The notes under the pieces were generated by a model. The model saw nothing but the letters and a program-made list of their open reading frames with translations, did not search any database and had not been told where the DNA came from. This document shows, in pieces, positions 1 to 6,075 of a stretch of 9,151 bases of DNA. Each line of letters opens with the position of its first letter. The first letter of the stretch is position 1. The DNA comes from Solirubrobacterales bacterium (GTDB lineage: Bacteria; Actinomycetota; Thermoleophilia; Solirubrobacterales; Solirubrobacteraceae): contig WQXW01000052.1 of the NCBI GenBank assembly GCA_009781575.1, forward strand, positions 1 to 9,151, given 5' to 3'. Made by a program: the position numbers and the translations under genes.

Positions 1-36
1 GTCGTTGTCGTTGTCGTCGTTGGGTGTGGTGCTCAT
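1..36 (-). CDS. Start of an unidentified gene running off the left edge (N-terminus only)
   Basis: On the minus strand an ATG at 36 opens a reading frame that stays open to the window edge and encodes MSTTPNDDNDND. A G-rich stretch (TCGGGGGC) lies about 4 nt upstream and could serve as a slightly close ribosome binding site. The Asp/Asn run comes from GAC/AAC alternation, read as gtcgtt on the plus strand, and looks like a disordered acidic N-terminus. Only 12 codons are visible, so no function can be assigned. It lies downstream of, and in the same direction as, the secreted-protein gene, with a 211-bp gap. It could be a chance ORF. Confidence 0.4.
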   Translation of the reverse strand, partial: MSTTPNDDNDND

Positions 37-84
37 CTTGCCCCCGATCTGCTCTGGGCTCACGCGCCGGATTGGGAGTGGCGC

Positions 85-94
85 GGTGATCACC
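85..94. promoter_or_regulatory. Perfect 10-bp palindrome upstream of the left-edge gene
   Basis: GGTGATCACC is a perfect palindrome 48 bp upstream of the minus-strand start at 36, in the 211-bp gap 37-247. It is the right size and place for an operator half-site pair, but a 10-bp palindrome can occur by chance. I see no convincing -10/-35 pair and no U-tailed terminator elsewhere in this gap. Confidence 0.18.
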
Positions 95-247
95 CGTGTG
101 AGCGATCTGGGCGGACTCTGATACAGGACTGCGCGGCGCTGGCGCGTGCGGGGCGGCGGCGCAACGACTGCGCGGGGAGAGCCGCGTGGTGCGACCCCCC
201 CGCGTGCGTTCGAAGCCGAGCGTCAGCCCGGCGAGACGCCGTTCCGG

Positions 248-958
248 TCAGAACGTGTTGATCAGCGCGACCACGCTGGTCGCCACGGTGCTCGCCGAGC
301 TCAGAATGCCACCCAGCTGGCTCAGATCTTCGCCGAGCCGATTGTGAACGTCGTGCCAGTTGACGATCACGAGGCCGGTCACGTCGTGGTAGTCGCCCGT
401 CATCTGAACGCCGCCGGTGACTTCCTGTTGGTTGCCGCAGAACCATTTTTCCCCCGTGCCACAGACGCCGGCATGCATGACGGTGGATTCTGGCGTGGTG
501 GCCAGGATATCGCCCTTTTGGTCGGTGCCGAAAACCGTGACAGCTCCGGTATAACCGCCAAACCAGTTGTCATCCTCGACGTGCGACTTATAGGAGAGCA
601 CACCCGTTTCCGTGTCGAGCGTGGCCGTGGTTTCCATCCACCACGCGCTTTTGCCTTCGATCGGGTTGGTGTGCAGAGTGACAGTCACAAACGGGTTGTT
701 GATGGGCCGCTCGTTCCAGCCGTACTGGTTGCCGGTGCCGTCGCTTCCGTCCTGCGTGCCCGAACCGGCTCCGGGGCCGCTGTACGGTGGCGGAGGGGGT
801 GGAGGTGTCGGTTTGGAGTTCGGCGGCGGCGGTGGCGGATGGACGCCGCAGGTTGGACACGGCAGCGCGCCGGCGCTGCCTGTCGCGACCACTGAGAGCG
901 CGACCGACGCGCCGGCGACGCTCAGCAGTCGAGCGATGATGCGTTGATGGGACAACAT
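248..958 (-). CDS. Secreted protein with N-terminal CPTC motif and polyproline linker, function unknown
   Basis: 236 aa, starting at the ATG at 958 because it has a good ribosome binding site (AGGGGGT, about 5 nt upstream) and opens directly into a signal peptide. The frame stays open further upstream, but that extension is Arg/Pro-rich and has no such site. Residues 1-31 form a Sec signal peptide: basic HQRIIAR, a hydrophobic core, then GSAGA as the likely cleavage site. The mature protein begins LPCPTC (Cys34, Cys37), followed by a polyproline linker (about 41-58) and a Gly/Ser-rich stretch. A Trp/Tyr-rich, probably beta-rich domain spans about 78-200 and holds a second Cys pair (Cys166, Cys174). 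A hydrophobic amphipathic C-terminus spans about 210-236. Four Cys in an exported protein suggest disulfides. I do not recognise the family. CPTC resembles a redox CxxC, but no thioredoxin fold is evident. Confidence 0.8.
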   Translation of the reverse strand: MLSHQRIIARLLSVAGASVALSVVATGSAGALPCPTCGVHPPPPPPNSKPTPPPPPPPYSGPGAGSGTQDGSDGTGNQYGWNERPINNPFVTVTLHTNPIEGKSAWWMETTATLDTETGVLSYKSHVEDDNWFGGYTGAVTVFGTDQKGDILATTPESTVMHAGVCGTGEKWFCGNQQEVTGGVQMTGDYHDVTGLVIVNWHDVHNRLGEDLSQLGGILSSASTVATSVVALINTF

Positions 959-1176
959 GAGTACCCCCTGATGGTGGATTGATGTTTGCCGCGGCCGATC
1001 GACCGTGGACCGGTGGTGGGCCGAACCTCGGCTGACGAGACTCGACCGCCAGGGGGCCGCTCGCGTGGGGTGGGCGAGAGGTGGCGCGCGGTCGTTCGGT
1101 TCCGGCTCGTTTGTTGAGAGGTCGCTGTGAGCTGTGTGATACACCGGCCCCGCGGGGCGACTACATTTACTGCGCC
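959..1176. other. Divergent intergenic region between the secreted protein and the kinase
   Basis: This 218-bp gap must hold promoters for both flanking genes. On the minus side only the ribosome binding site (about 962-969) is clear; I see no good -10. On the plus side there is a TACATT box and a palindrome near the kinase start, annotated separately. Both flanking frames stay open into the gap (the kinase frame from a GTG at 1081, the secreted-protein frame from 1144), but neither extension looks like protein with a recognisable fold. Confidence 0.5.
1147..1167 (+). promoter_or_regulatory. Candidate kinase promoter with palindrome in the spacer; near-leaderless start
   Basis: TACATT at 1162-1167 fits the TANNNT actinobacterial -10 pattern and ends 9 nt before the kinase ATG at 1177. 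A transcript would therefore begin at or within a few bases of the start codon. No Shine-Dalgarno sequence lies at a usable distance, which agrees with leaderless translation. A perfect 12-bp palindrome, GCCCCGCGGGGC (1147-1158), sits where a -35/-10 spacer would be and could be an operator. The matching -35 (GATACA at 1138-1143) is weak. Confidence 0.35.
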
Positions 1177-2928
1177 ATGGCGGAGGCGGTGCGACGTGTG
1201 GGGCGCTACGAGCTGCTCGAGGTGATCGGCAGCGGCGGCGCGGCCGTGGTGCACCTCGCGCACCAGCCCGACCTCGATCGGCGGGTGGCGCTCAAGGAGC
1301 TCTCCCCCCACCACGCCGGCGACCCGAGCTTCGCCCAGCGGTTCGTCGAGGAGTCGCGGCTGGCCGGCGCGATGAACCACCCCGGGGTCGTGACCGTGCA
1401 CGAGTACTTCGAGCACGACGGGCTTCCCTACATCGCGATGGAGCACCTGCCGCGCGGCTCGCTGCGTCCCCACATGCCGGCGCTGAGCCTGGCAGAGCTC
1501 GCGGGAATGCTGGAGAACGCGCTGTCGGGTCTCGCGCACGGCGAGAGTCACGGCATCATCCACCGCGACCTGAAGCCGGAGAACCTGCTGGTGGCCTCCG
1601 ACGGCCGCGTCAAGATCGCCGACTTCGGGGTGGCGCGCGCGCTGGGCAACGCCAGCCCGCGGCCATTCGTGACGGTCACCGGCACCACGATCGGCACCCC
1701 CGCCTACATGGCGCCGGAGCAGGCGCTGGGCGAGCCGCTGACGCCGGCCACCGACCTCTACTCGCTCGGGATCATCGTGTGGGAGGCGCTCGCCGGCCAC
1801 ACGCCGTTCGAGTCGCGCGAAACCCCGATGGCGGTGCTCTACCGCCAGGTCAACGAGCAGGTGCCGGCGATCGACACGGTCCGCCACGACGTCGACCCCG
1901 CGCTGTCGGCCTGGCTGGGCACGCTGCTCGCCAAGCGGCCCGCCGACCGCTTCCAGTCGGCCGAGGCGGCGTGGGATCAGCTCGAGGAGGTGCTGATCAG
2001 GTTGCTCGGCCCGCGCTGGCGCCGCGACGCGCGCATCCACGATCCGCCGCCGCGCGGGGCGCTGCGGCCGACGCGCGTGACGCCAACGATCACCGACCCA
2101 CCGGCTGAGGGGCCGTCGTCGGCTGATGGGCCGTCGTCGGCCGACGGGCCGCCGCCGACCGGGGCCTCCTCCGCCGAGGAGCCTCTGGCCCCCGCGCGCC
2201 TGCCGGTCAACGGCTCTTGCGCCGAGGGGTCACTCAGCGGCGACTCGCCCACCGAGGACTCGGGGAGGGGTGCGCCGCCGGCAGGGAGGCGCGCGCGCAG
2301 CGCACCCGCCGCGGTCGGCGCCCACACCCCGTTGGCTCGGCGGCCGACGACCGTGCCCGGTGCGACGCTCGTGCGTCCCGGCCGCCGCCATGCCGGCGCC
2401 CCCGAGCCGAGGGCCGGGTCTCCGGCGGCCTCCCAGCGCTGGACCCCCACACTGCTGCTGGGGGCGACGGTGGTGGCGCTCGCCGCGACCGCGGGCGGTC
2501 TGGTGGGTGGTCTCACAGCCGGCGGCAGCACCACCACGACGACGACCCGGACCGCGACCACGCCCGCGGTGGCGCTGGCCGATGCGGTGCGGCCGATGGT
2601 CAACACGCTCTCGCAGGCCCAGCACACGGGCGCGTCGCGTCTGGACGCCGGTCACACCGCCAACTCGCAAGCGGCCGCGGCGGCCGCTGTCGCCGAAGCC
2701 TACGCCGCGGCCGAGCAGCGCGTGCGGGCGCTGCCGAGCGCCAAGGCGGCGCTGCCCGCGGCACGCGCGCTCGAATCGGCGTTGGCCGGGGTCGAGGGCG
2801 ACTGGCACTCGCTTGCCACCGCCGCCGGGCAGGGCAGCCACGCGACCTACGCGGCCGCCGCCCACGCGCTCGCACGCGACGAGCAGGGGCTGGCCGGCGC
2901 GGTGCTGGCTGCCGAGCGCGGGCGCTGA
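1177..2928 (+). CDS. Transmembrane Ser/Thr protein kinase (PknB-like)
   Basis: 583 aa from ATG 1177. The start was chosen because the kinase fold begins at once (VGRYELLEVIGSG). The N-terminal domain (about 8-275) has the full Hanks signature: glycine loop GSGGAAVVHLA (about 19-28), catalytic Lys40 in VALK, HRDLKPEN with Asp131, DFG 149-151, a Thr-rich activation loop (TVTGTTIGTPAY) and APE (MAPEQ, about 179-181). It is therefore expected to be active. A disordered Pro/Ser/Ala juxtamembrane linker (about 285-420) includes a GPSSAD direct repeat (18-bp units at 2110-2145). One transmembrane segment (about 425-447) is followed by a Thr run and an Ala-rich helical extracellular domain (about 465-583) with no PASTA repeats. 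The kinase is cytoplasmic and the sensor extracytoplasmic. Known PknB-type kinases regulate cell wall and division. Control of the nearby T7SS is possible but inferred only from position. Confidence 0.93.
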   Translation: MAEAVRRVGRYELLEVIGSGGAAVVHLAHQPDLDRRVALKELSPHHAGDPSFAQRFVEESRLAGAMNHPGVVTVHEYFEHDGLPYIAMEHLPRGSLRPHMPALSLAELAGMLENALSGLAHGESHGIIHRDLKPENLLVASDGRVKIADFGVARALGNASPRPFVTVTGTTIGTPAYMAPEQALGEPLTPATDLYSLGIIVWEALAGHTPFESRETPMAVLYRQVNEQVPAIDTVRHDVDPALSAWLGTLLAKRPADRFQSAEAAWDQLEEVLIRLLGPRWRRDARIHDPPPRGALRPTRVTPTITDPPAEGPSSADGPSSADGPPPTGASSAEEPLAPARLPVNGSCAEGSLSGDSPTEDSGRGAPPAGRRARSAPAAVGAHTPLARRPTTVPGATLVRPGRRHAGAPEPRAGSPAASQRWTPTLLLGATVVALAATAGGLVGGLTAGGSTTTTTTRTATTPAVALADAVRPMVNTLSQAQHTGASRLDAGHTANSQAAAAAAVAEAYAAAEQRVRALPSAKAALPAARALESALAGVEGDWHSLATAAGQGSHATYAAAAHALARDEQGLAGAVLAAERGR

Positions 2929-2983
2929 CCGGGCATCGAGCGCTTCCCGGCCCGCCGCTGCGCCGTGGGCAGCGTGGTCTCCC

Positions 2984-2999
2984 GGGCGCCGGCGCGCCC
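2984..2999 (+). terminator. GC hairpin without T-tract downstream of the kinase
   Basis: GGGCGC, a 4-nt loop CGGC, then GCGCCC form a perfect 6-bp stem 55 bp after the kinase stop. No T-run follows on the plus strand. It is a candidate tail-less terminator of the kind proposed for GC-rich actinobacteria, but hairpins like this are common by chance at this base composition. Confidence 0.3.
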
Positions 3000-3003
3000 C
3001 ATG

Positions 3004-3092
3004 GAACACACCTGTCGCAGGCGCCGTTGGGGGATTCAAAAAGAGAATTCGTTCCGCGCGAAACGAATCCAAAAAACAAAACACGCAACGGC
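3004..3092 (-). terminator. Copy 1 of an 89-bp repeated terminator-like element
   Basis: Read on the minus strand, the element starts with GCCGTTG (3092-3086) and a T-rich stretch (CGTGTTTTGTTTTTT). The hairpin follows (GGATTCGTTTCG / CGCGGAACGAATTC, about 3045-3070), then TCTTTTTG and GAATCCCC, and CAACGGC closes the 70-bp core at 3023. A weaker conserved tail (GACAGGTGTGTTC) extends it to 3004. It begins 63 bp past the stop of the minus-strand gene at 3156, in that gene's sense direction, as expected of an intrinsic terminator. The outer GCCGTTG/CAACGGC arms could also pair and enclose the hairpin. The second copy is at 6755-6843 in the opposite orientation. The plus strand has A-tracts rather than T-tracts, so the kinase side gets no U-tail from it. 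Confidence 0.75.
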
Positions 3093-3131
3093 CGGAGCTC
3101 GAGCCGTGGGGGCGTGCGGTGTTGTCGGTTG

Positions 3132-3150
3132 CGCGCGCACCGAGCGCGCG
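3132..3150 (-). terminator. GC hairpin just after the stop codon of the His-rich gene
   Basis: CGCGCGC (3132-3138), a 5-nt loop, then GCGCGCG (3144-3150) form a 7-bp all-GC stem only a few bases past the stop at 3156 on the minus strand. No U-tract follows directly; the T-rich repeated element follows about 40 bp later. It may protect the 3' end or cause pausing ahead of the main terminator. Confidence 0.3.
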
Positions 3151-3155
3151 GCGCG

Positions 3156-3764
3156 CTAACCGATCGACTGGGTCCCGCTGCCCCGCTTGGACGAGCCGCC
3201 GGGGGAGTGCCGCGTGTGCGCGCGCGGATGCGGGTGCGACGGCGCCGGGGCCGGGGCGGGCGACGGCGCCGCCGGCTTGGAGGCCGCGGTGTGCGTCGAA
3301 CGGTGATGCCGGTGGCTTGCCGCGGGTGGCGAGCGGTTGTGGTGGTGGCGTCGAGTCACGGGCCGGGTCGACCCCGGCGCGGTGGTTCTCACGATCACTA
3401 TTCGCGTGACCGCGGGTGCCGTGTTTGAATGGCGCACCGCCGGGGTCGAGCGTTTGGCCGCGGGCGGCGGCGCGAGCGGCGCGGCGGTCGGCTGGTGGGC
3501 GACCGCGCTCGCGGAGGACGGGGCCTTCACGTGGCGGACCGCGGCCGCCCGCAGCGGCGCCACCGGCTGGGCGAGCTGGCGGGCCACGGCGGTCGCGCTC
3601 GGCGCCGTGGGTGCGGGCGCCCGCACGGTGTGCACCGTGTCGGTGTGGGCGAGCGCGTGGGCGATCAGGTACGCCGCCACGAACAGCGCCGCGGCCGCGA
3701 GCGCCGCCACGATCGCCGTCCACGCCGGCGCCGAACGGCGCTCGAGATAGCCGCGCTGCTCCAC
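3156..3764 (-). CDS. Single-pass membrane protein with a long Ala/Pro/His-rich basic tail, function unknown
   Basis: 202 aa from a GTG at 3764. An in-frame stop lies a short way upstream and no ATG is available between, but no clear ribosome binding site is seen, so the start is uncertain. The short N-terminus (MEQRGYLERRSAPAW) is followed by one strong hydrophobic segment (about 14-37). The remaining 165 residues are low complexity: Ala/Pro/Thr-rich, basic, and His-rich towards the end (11 His between residues 140 and 186, including HHH and HRHH). The likely topology is N-in with a disordered tail outside the membrane. Such tails can cross the wall, bind anionic wall polymers or bind metal, but no family is recognised. 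It is divergent from the WXG100 operon and shares its 137-bp upstream region. Codon usage matches the neighbours. Confidence 0.65.
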   Translation of the reverse strand: MEQRGYLERRSAPAWTAIVAALAAAALFVAAYLIAHALAHTDTVHTVRAPAPTAPSATAVARQLAQPVAPLRAAAVRHVKAPSSASAVAHQPTAAPLAPPPAAKRSTPAVRHSNTAPAVTRIVIVRTTAPGSTRPVTRRHHHNRSPPAASHRHHRSTHTAASKPAAPSPAPAPAPSHPHPRAHTRHSPGGSSKRGSGTQSIG

Positions 3765-3801
3765 GTCGACATCGTCGCACGGATGCCAGGGGGTGTGGCC
3801 G

Positions 3802-3808
3802 ATTCATA
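3802..3808 (-). promoter_or_regulatory. Candidate -10 box for the His-rich membrane protein
   Basis: Minus-strand TATGAAT is a good TANNNT-type -10 about 40 bp upstream of the GTG at 3764, in an otherwise very GC-rich region. No good -35 is visible 16-18 bp further upstream, so the assignment is tentative. Confidence 0.3.
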
Positions 3809-3855
3809 CCTTGGTCTGCTGGGCGGGCGCGGGCTCGGCCCCGATACTGGTCCTC

Positions 3856-3873
3856 CCGGCCGCGATCGGCCGG
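3856..3873. promoter_or_regulatory. Inverted repeat in the leader of the T7SS operon
   Basis: CCGGCCG, loop CGAT, CGGCCGG form a perfect 7-bp inverted repeat, ending 14 bp before the WXG100 ribosome binding site and 29 bp before its start codon. A weak -10-like GATACT is at 3843-3848. The repeat could be an operator or a 5' leader hairpin near the ribosome binding site. No direct evidence separates these. Confidence 0.3.
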
Positions 3874-3887
3874 CAAGCATGATCAAA

Positions 3888-3894
3888 AAGGAGG
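3888..3894 (+). promoter_or_regulatory. Strong ribosome binding site of the WXG100 gene
   Basis: AAGGAGG lies 7 nt before the GTG at 3902, in a local A-rich stretch (AAAAAGGAGGAACAAC). It is the best ribosome binding site in the window. It fixes the GTG start and suggests high expression of the first T7SS protein. Confidence 0.85.
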
Positions 3895-3901
3895 AACAAC
3901 G

Positions 3902-4192
3902 GTGAGTTTGATCAAGGTCACCTCGGAGGACCTGCAGTCGCTGTCAGGGCAGGTCGCGTCGGGCTCGGCCAGCATCCAGGACCAGCTCTCGCGCATGGCC
4001 GGCGAGGTCACCAGCGTGGTCGGCGGCGACTGGCAGGGCGCCGCCTCGTCGCAGTTCAACGCGCTGTGGGACGAGTGGCAGCGGTCTGCCGCCGGCCTGA
4101 AGGACGCGCTCGACGGCATCTCGCGGCTGCTGGGCAGCGCCGCCGGCCAGTACCAGACGACGGAGGACTCGATCCGCGCCTCGATGGGCTGA
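3902..4192 (+). CDS. WXG100 family protein (ESAT-6/CFP-10-like T7SS substrate)
   Basis: 96 aa, starting at GTG 3902 behind an ideal ribosome binding site. The length is typical of WXG100 proteins. The sequence fits a helix-turn-helix hairpin: helix 1 about 8-40, the WXG turn at 44-46 (DWQGAASSQF), and helix 2 about 50-90. The C-terminal YQTTE (84-88) matches the YxxxD/E export motif of actinobacterial T7SS substrates. In this family such proteins form four-helix dimers, are recognised by EccC and are exported through the T7SS membrane channel. The partner is probably the EspC-like protein 206 bp downstream or a homodimer. It is the first gene of the operon that includes the large T7SS-signal protein. 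Confidence 0.93.
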   Translation: MSLIKVTSEDLQSLSGQVASGSASIQDQLSRMAGEVTSVVGGDWQGAASSQFNALWDEWQRSAAGLKDALDGISRLLGSAAGQYQTTEDSIRASMG

Positions 4193-4229
4193 TCCGCGGG
4201 GCAGCGGGCGAACCGGCGAGCGCGACAAG

Positions 4230-4385
4230 CCCGGCGAGAGCCCGGCGAGCCCGCGACGAGCCCGGCGAGCCCGCGACGAGCCCGGCGAGCCCGCGACGAG
4301 CCCGGCGAGCCCGCGGCGAGCCCGGCGAGCCCGCGGCGAGCCCCGGCGACAGCGCGGCGAGAGCCCGGCGACAGCGCGGCGACAG
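4230..4385. repeat. Tandem repeat (minisatellite) of 20-bp units between the two small T7SS genes
   Basis: Five consecutive 20-bp units occupy 4241-4340. Three are CCCGGCGAGCCCGCGACGAG and two differ by one base (CCCGGCGAGCCCGCGGCGAG). A half unit (CCCGGCGAGAG, 4230-4240) precedes them, and two diverged 22-bp units (4342-4363, 4364-4385; CCCGGCGACAGCGCGGCGA...) follow. The period is not a multiple of 3, so the frame rotates and the array is not a protein repeat. It fills most of the 206-bp gap between the WXG100 stop and the EspC-like start. Near-identical units suggest recent slippage, so copy number may vary between strains and change operon spacing or translation of the next gene. There are no spacers, so it is not a CRISPR array. 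Confidence 0.9.
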
Positions 4386-4398
4386 CACGGCGACCACC

Positions 4399-4680
4399 AT
4401 GTCCTCGTTCACCGTTGATCCCGCGTCGTTGCAGGAGATGGCGGTGGTGCTCGGCGGCCTCGGCCAGCAGATGAGCGCCATGCAGAGGTTGCCTGCCGGC
4501 AGCGCCGCCGCGCTCGGCGGCGCGCAGGTCGAGCAGGCGCTGGAGGACTTCTGCAGCCACTGGCAGCACGGCGTCGGCGTGCTGGACGAAAGCCTGAAGG
4601 GGCTGGTCGCCAACCTCGAGCGCGCGGCGGCCAACTACAACACGAGCGACGGCTGCATCGCGCGGGCCGCCAGGGGCTGA
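4399..4680 (+). CDS. Small EspC/ESX-1-associated-like T7SS protein
   Basis: 93 aa from ATG 4399 (MSSFTVDPASLQEM). The start sits just past the tandem repeat. The frame is open further upstream but only through repeat-derived residues. No strong ribosome binding site is seen. The pattern is a V/D-P opening, a long helix, a Gly/Pro-containing turn (about 31-42), ALEDFCSHWQHGV and a second long helix. It resembles the EspC-type (type VII secretion target) family rather than classic WXG100; the turn has no WXG, and Trp55 is in helix 2. YNTSD (80-84) is a perfect YxxxD export motif. Two Cys (52, 86) are unusual in such a short protein. It probably works with the WXG100 protein or with the 463-aa protein that starts 3 bp after its stop. 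Confidence 0.85.
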   Translation: MSSFTVDPASLQEMAVVLGGLGQQMSAMQRLPAGSAAALGGAQVEQALEDFCSHWQHGVGVLDESLKGLVANLERAAANYNTSDGCIARAARG

Positions 4681-4683
4681 ACG

Positions 4684-6075
4684 ATGGCCGATCCACTCAG
4701 CGACCCGCGCGCGCGGGAGCTGCTCGCGGCGGATCCCGGGGAGGTGGGTGCGGCGGCCTACACCCTGCGGGTGGTCGCGCTCGAGGCCCAGGGGGTCGCC
4801 GGCGGACTGCGCGCCGCGCCCCACAGCGCGCACTGGTGGGGCGAATCGGCCGACGCGTTTCGCAACACGATCGGCAACTATCCCGCCCAGCTCGACACGG
4901 TCCACCACTCCTACGGCGAGGCCGCGTCCGCGCTGAGCGGCTACGAAGGCGAGCTCGCGCCGCTGCAGAGCGCGTTCCGCGCGCTGGAGCAGCAGATCGA
5001 AAGCGCGCGCCGCAGCGCCGCCGCGCTCAGCGGCCAGCTGTACGCCCAGGACCGGCGGGTTCAGAGCTGCAACTTCATGCTGCGCGAGGACGCGTGGGGC
5101 CACGCCAAGCCCACCGCCACCCTGCTCGCCGCCGACACGAGCGCCGGCGAAAGGGCCGCCGCCACCGCCGGCGCGCTCGAACGCTTCCAGGGCGAAGCCG
5201 CGGCGCTCGAAGCGAGCGCCTTCCGCATCCTCGACGCGTTCTCCGGCGAGCGCCACACGCTTGTGTCCAAGCTCGCCGCCGCGGCCGCGCTGGCGCCCAA
5301 ATCGCCGCCCTGGTGGGACCGCGCGCTGCACGACGTCGGCCATTTCATCGAGGGCGTCGCGCTGGGCGCCTACCACGCCGGCCGGGACATCGTGCCGGCG
5401 ATCGAGGCGTTCGCCGAACACCCCGGCTGGGAGTCGCTGGGCCGGCTCGCCGCCGACGTCGGCGTGCTGGCGGGGACCGCCGCGCTGGCGCTCACGTTGC
5501 TCGGCGCGCCCGAGCTGGCAGCCGAGGTGGCCGGCGGCATGGCCGCCTTCGGCAACGTGATGGCCGGCAGCAGCGACCTGGCCGAGGGGCACTACGCCGA
5601 CGGCGTGATGATGATCGGGTTCGCCGCCGGCGGCGAGGCGATGGACCTCACCGACAACACGCTGTCGAGCTTCCTCGGGGTCGGCGAGCGCCAGGCCGGG
5701 CAGGCGGAGGGGGAGCTCAGCGCGCTGGAGACCTACACCAAGGGCGCGGCCCCCGGCGCGAGCGACGAGGCCTTCGAAAAGCTGATCAACATGCCCAACG
5801 AGGGCGCCAACAGCTGGGCGACCGTCGAGCGGCACATCGGCTCGGCCGACGGCTCCGAGGAGTCGCTGCAAGCCGCCGAGCACTCCGCCGGATGGCAGAA
5901 GATCGCACTGGAAGCGGCGCAGAAAGCGGCCCGGTTCAAGGGCGCTCCGCTCGACTACACCTTCGACCAGGCGGTGCTCGATCCGCTGCGCAAAGTCAAC
6001 CAGGACGGCCTGCGCTGGGCGCTGCACGGGCACCCCTACACCGACGTGGCCGATTGGGGCGATGCGCCCGCTTGA
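4684..6075 (+). CDS. Large T7SS-signal/WXG-domain protein, candidate secreted effector
   Basis: 463 aa from ATG 4684, 3 bp after the previous stop, with AGGGG (4672-4676) as ribosome binding site. The N-terminus (about 10-120) matches the pattern of the putative T7SS secretion-signal domain of actinobacterial polymorphic toxins: ADPGEV, a helix, HWWGESADAF with WWG at 51-53, a second helix, then a long coiled region to about 200. A Gly/Ala-rich hydrophobic segment (about 255-320) resembles the membrane-inserting or glycine-zipper middle region of WXG/LXG effectors. The C-terminal part (about 345-463) is soluble and not recognised. It contains ATVERHIG, which faintly recalls the ERHVG motif of RNase A-like CdiA toxins, but the other expected residues are not evident. 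It may be a toxin, an adhesin-like effector or a structural T7SS protein. It overlaps the next gene by 14 bp. Confidence 0.85.
   Translation: MADPLSDPRARELLAADPGEVGAAAYTLRVVALEAQGVAGGLRAAPHSAHWWGESADAFRNTIGNYPAQLDTVHHSYGEAASALSGYEGELAPLQSAFRALEQQIESARRSAAALSGQLYAQDRRVQSCNFMLREDAWGHAKPTATLLAADTSAGERAAATAGALERFQGEAAALEASAFRILDAFSGERHTLVSKLAAAAALAPKSPPWWDRALHDVGHFIEGVALGAYHAGRDIVPAIEAFAEHPGWESLGRLAADVGVLAGTAALALTLLGAPELAAEVAGGMAAFGNVMAGSSDLAEGHYADGVMMIGFAAGGEAMDLTDNTLSSFLGVGERQAGQAEGELSALETYTKGAAPGASDEAFEKLINMPNEGANSWATVERHIGSADGSEESLQAAEHSAGWQKIALEAAQKAARFKGAPLDYTFDQAVLDPLRKVNQDGLRWALHGHPYTDVADWGDAPA

Noticed and set aside
612..947. Plus-strand frame with a polyglycine tract antisense to the secreted protein
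   Set aside because: The glycines are simply the complement of the polyproline codons. The minus strand has the ribosome binding site and signal peptide.
1081..1176. GTG 1081 as the kinase start, adding 32 residues with three Cys
   Set aside because: The added residues lie before the canonical kinase fold and form no complete zinc-binding motif, and a good -10-like box lies inside this stretch. ATG 1177 fits better, though the longer form is not excluded.
922..2040. A 372-codon minus-strand frame antisense to the kinase domain
   Set aside because: The plus strand encodes an intact Hanks kinase with all motifs, so the antisense frame is a by-product of GC-biased codons.
2230..3876. A 548-codon minus-strand frame across the kinase 3' end and the His-rich gene
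   Set aside because: It overlaps the kinase transmembrane and extracellular coding region and the repeated element, has low-complexity basic composition and no start signal. The 202-aa frame in this area has a clear membrane segment instead.
4241..4340. Possible CRISPR array
   Set aside because: The units are directly adjacent with no unique spacers, so this is a tandem minisatellite.
4066..4398. N-terminal extension of the EspC-like protein through the tandem repeat
   Set aside because: The extended frame overlaps the WXG100 gene in another frame and then translates the 20-bp repeats, whose period is not a multiple of 3. The product is Arg/Ala/Pro filler without a family match.
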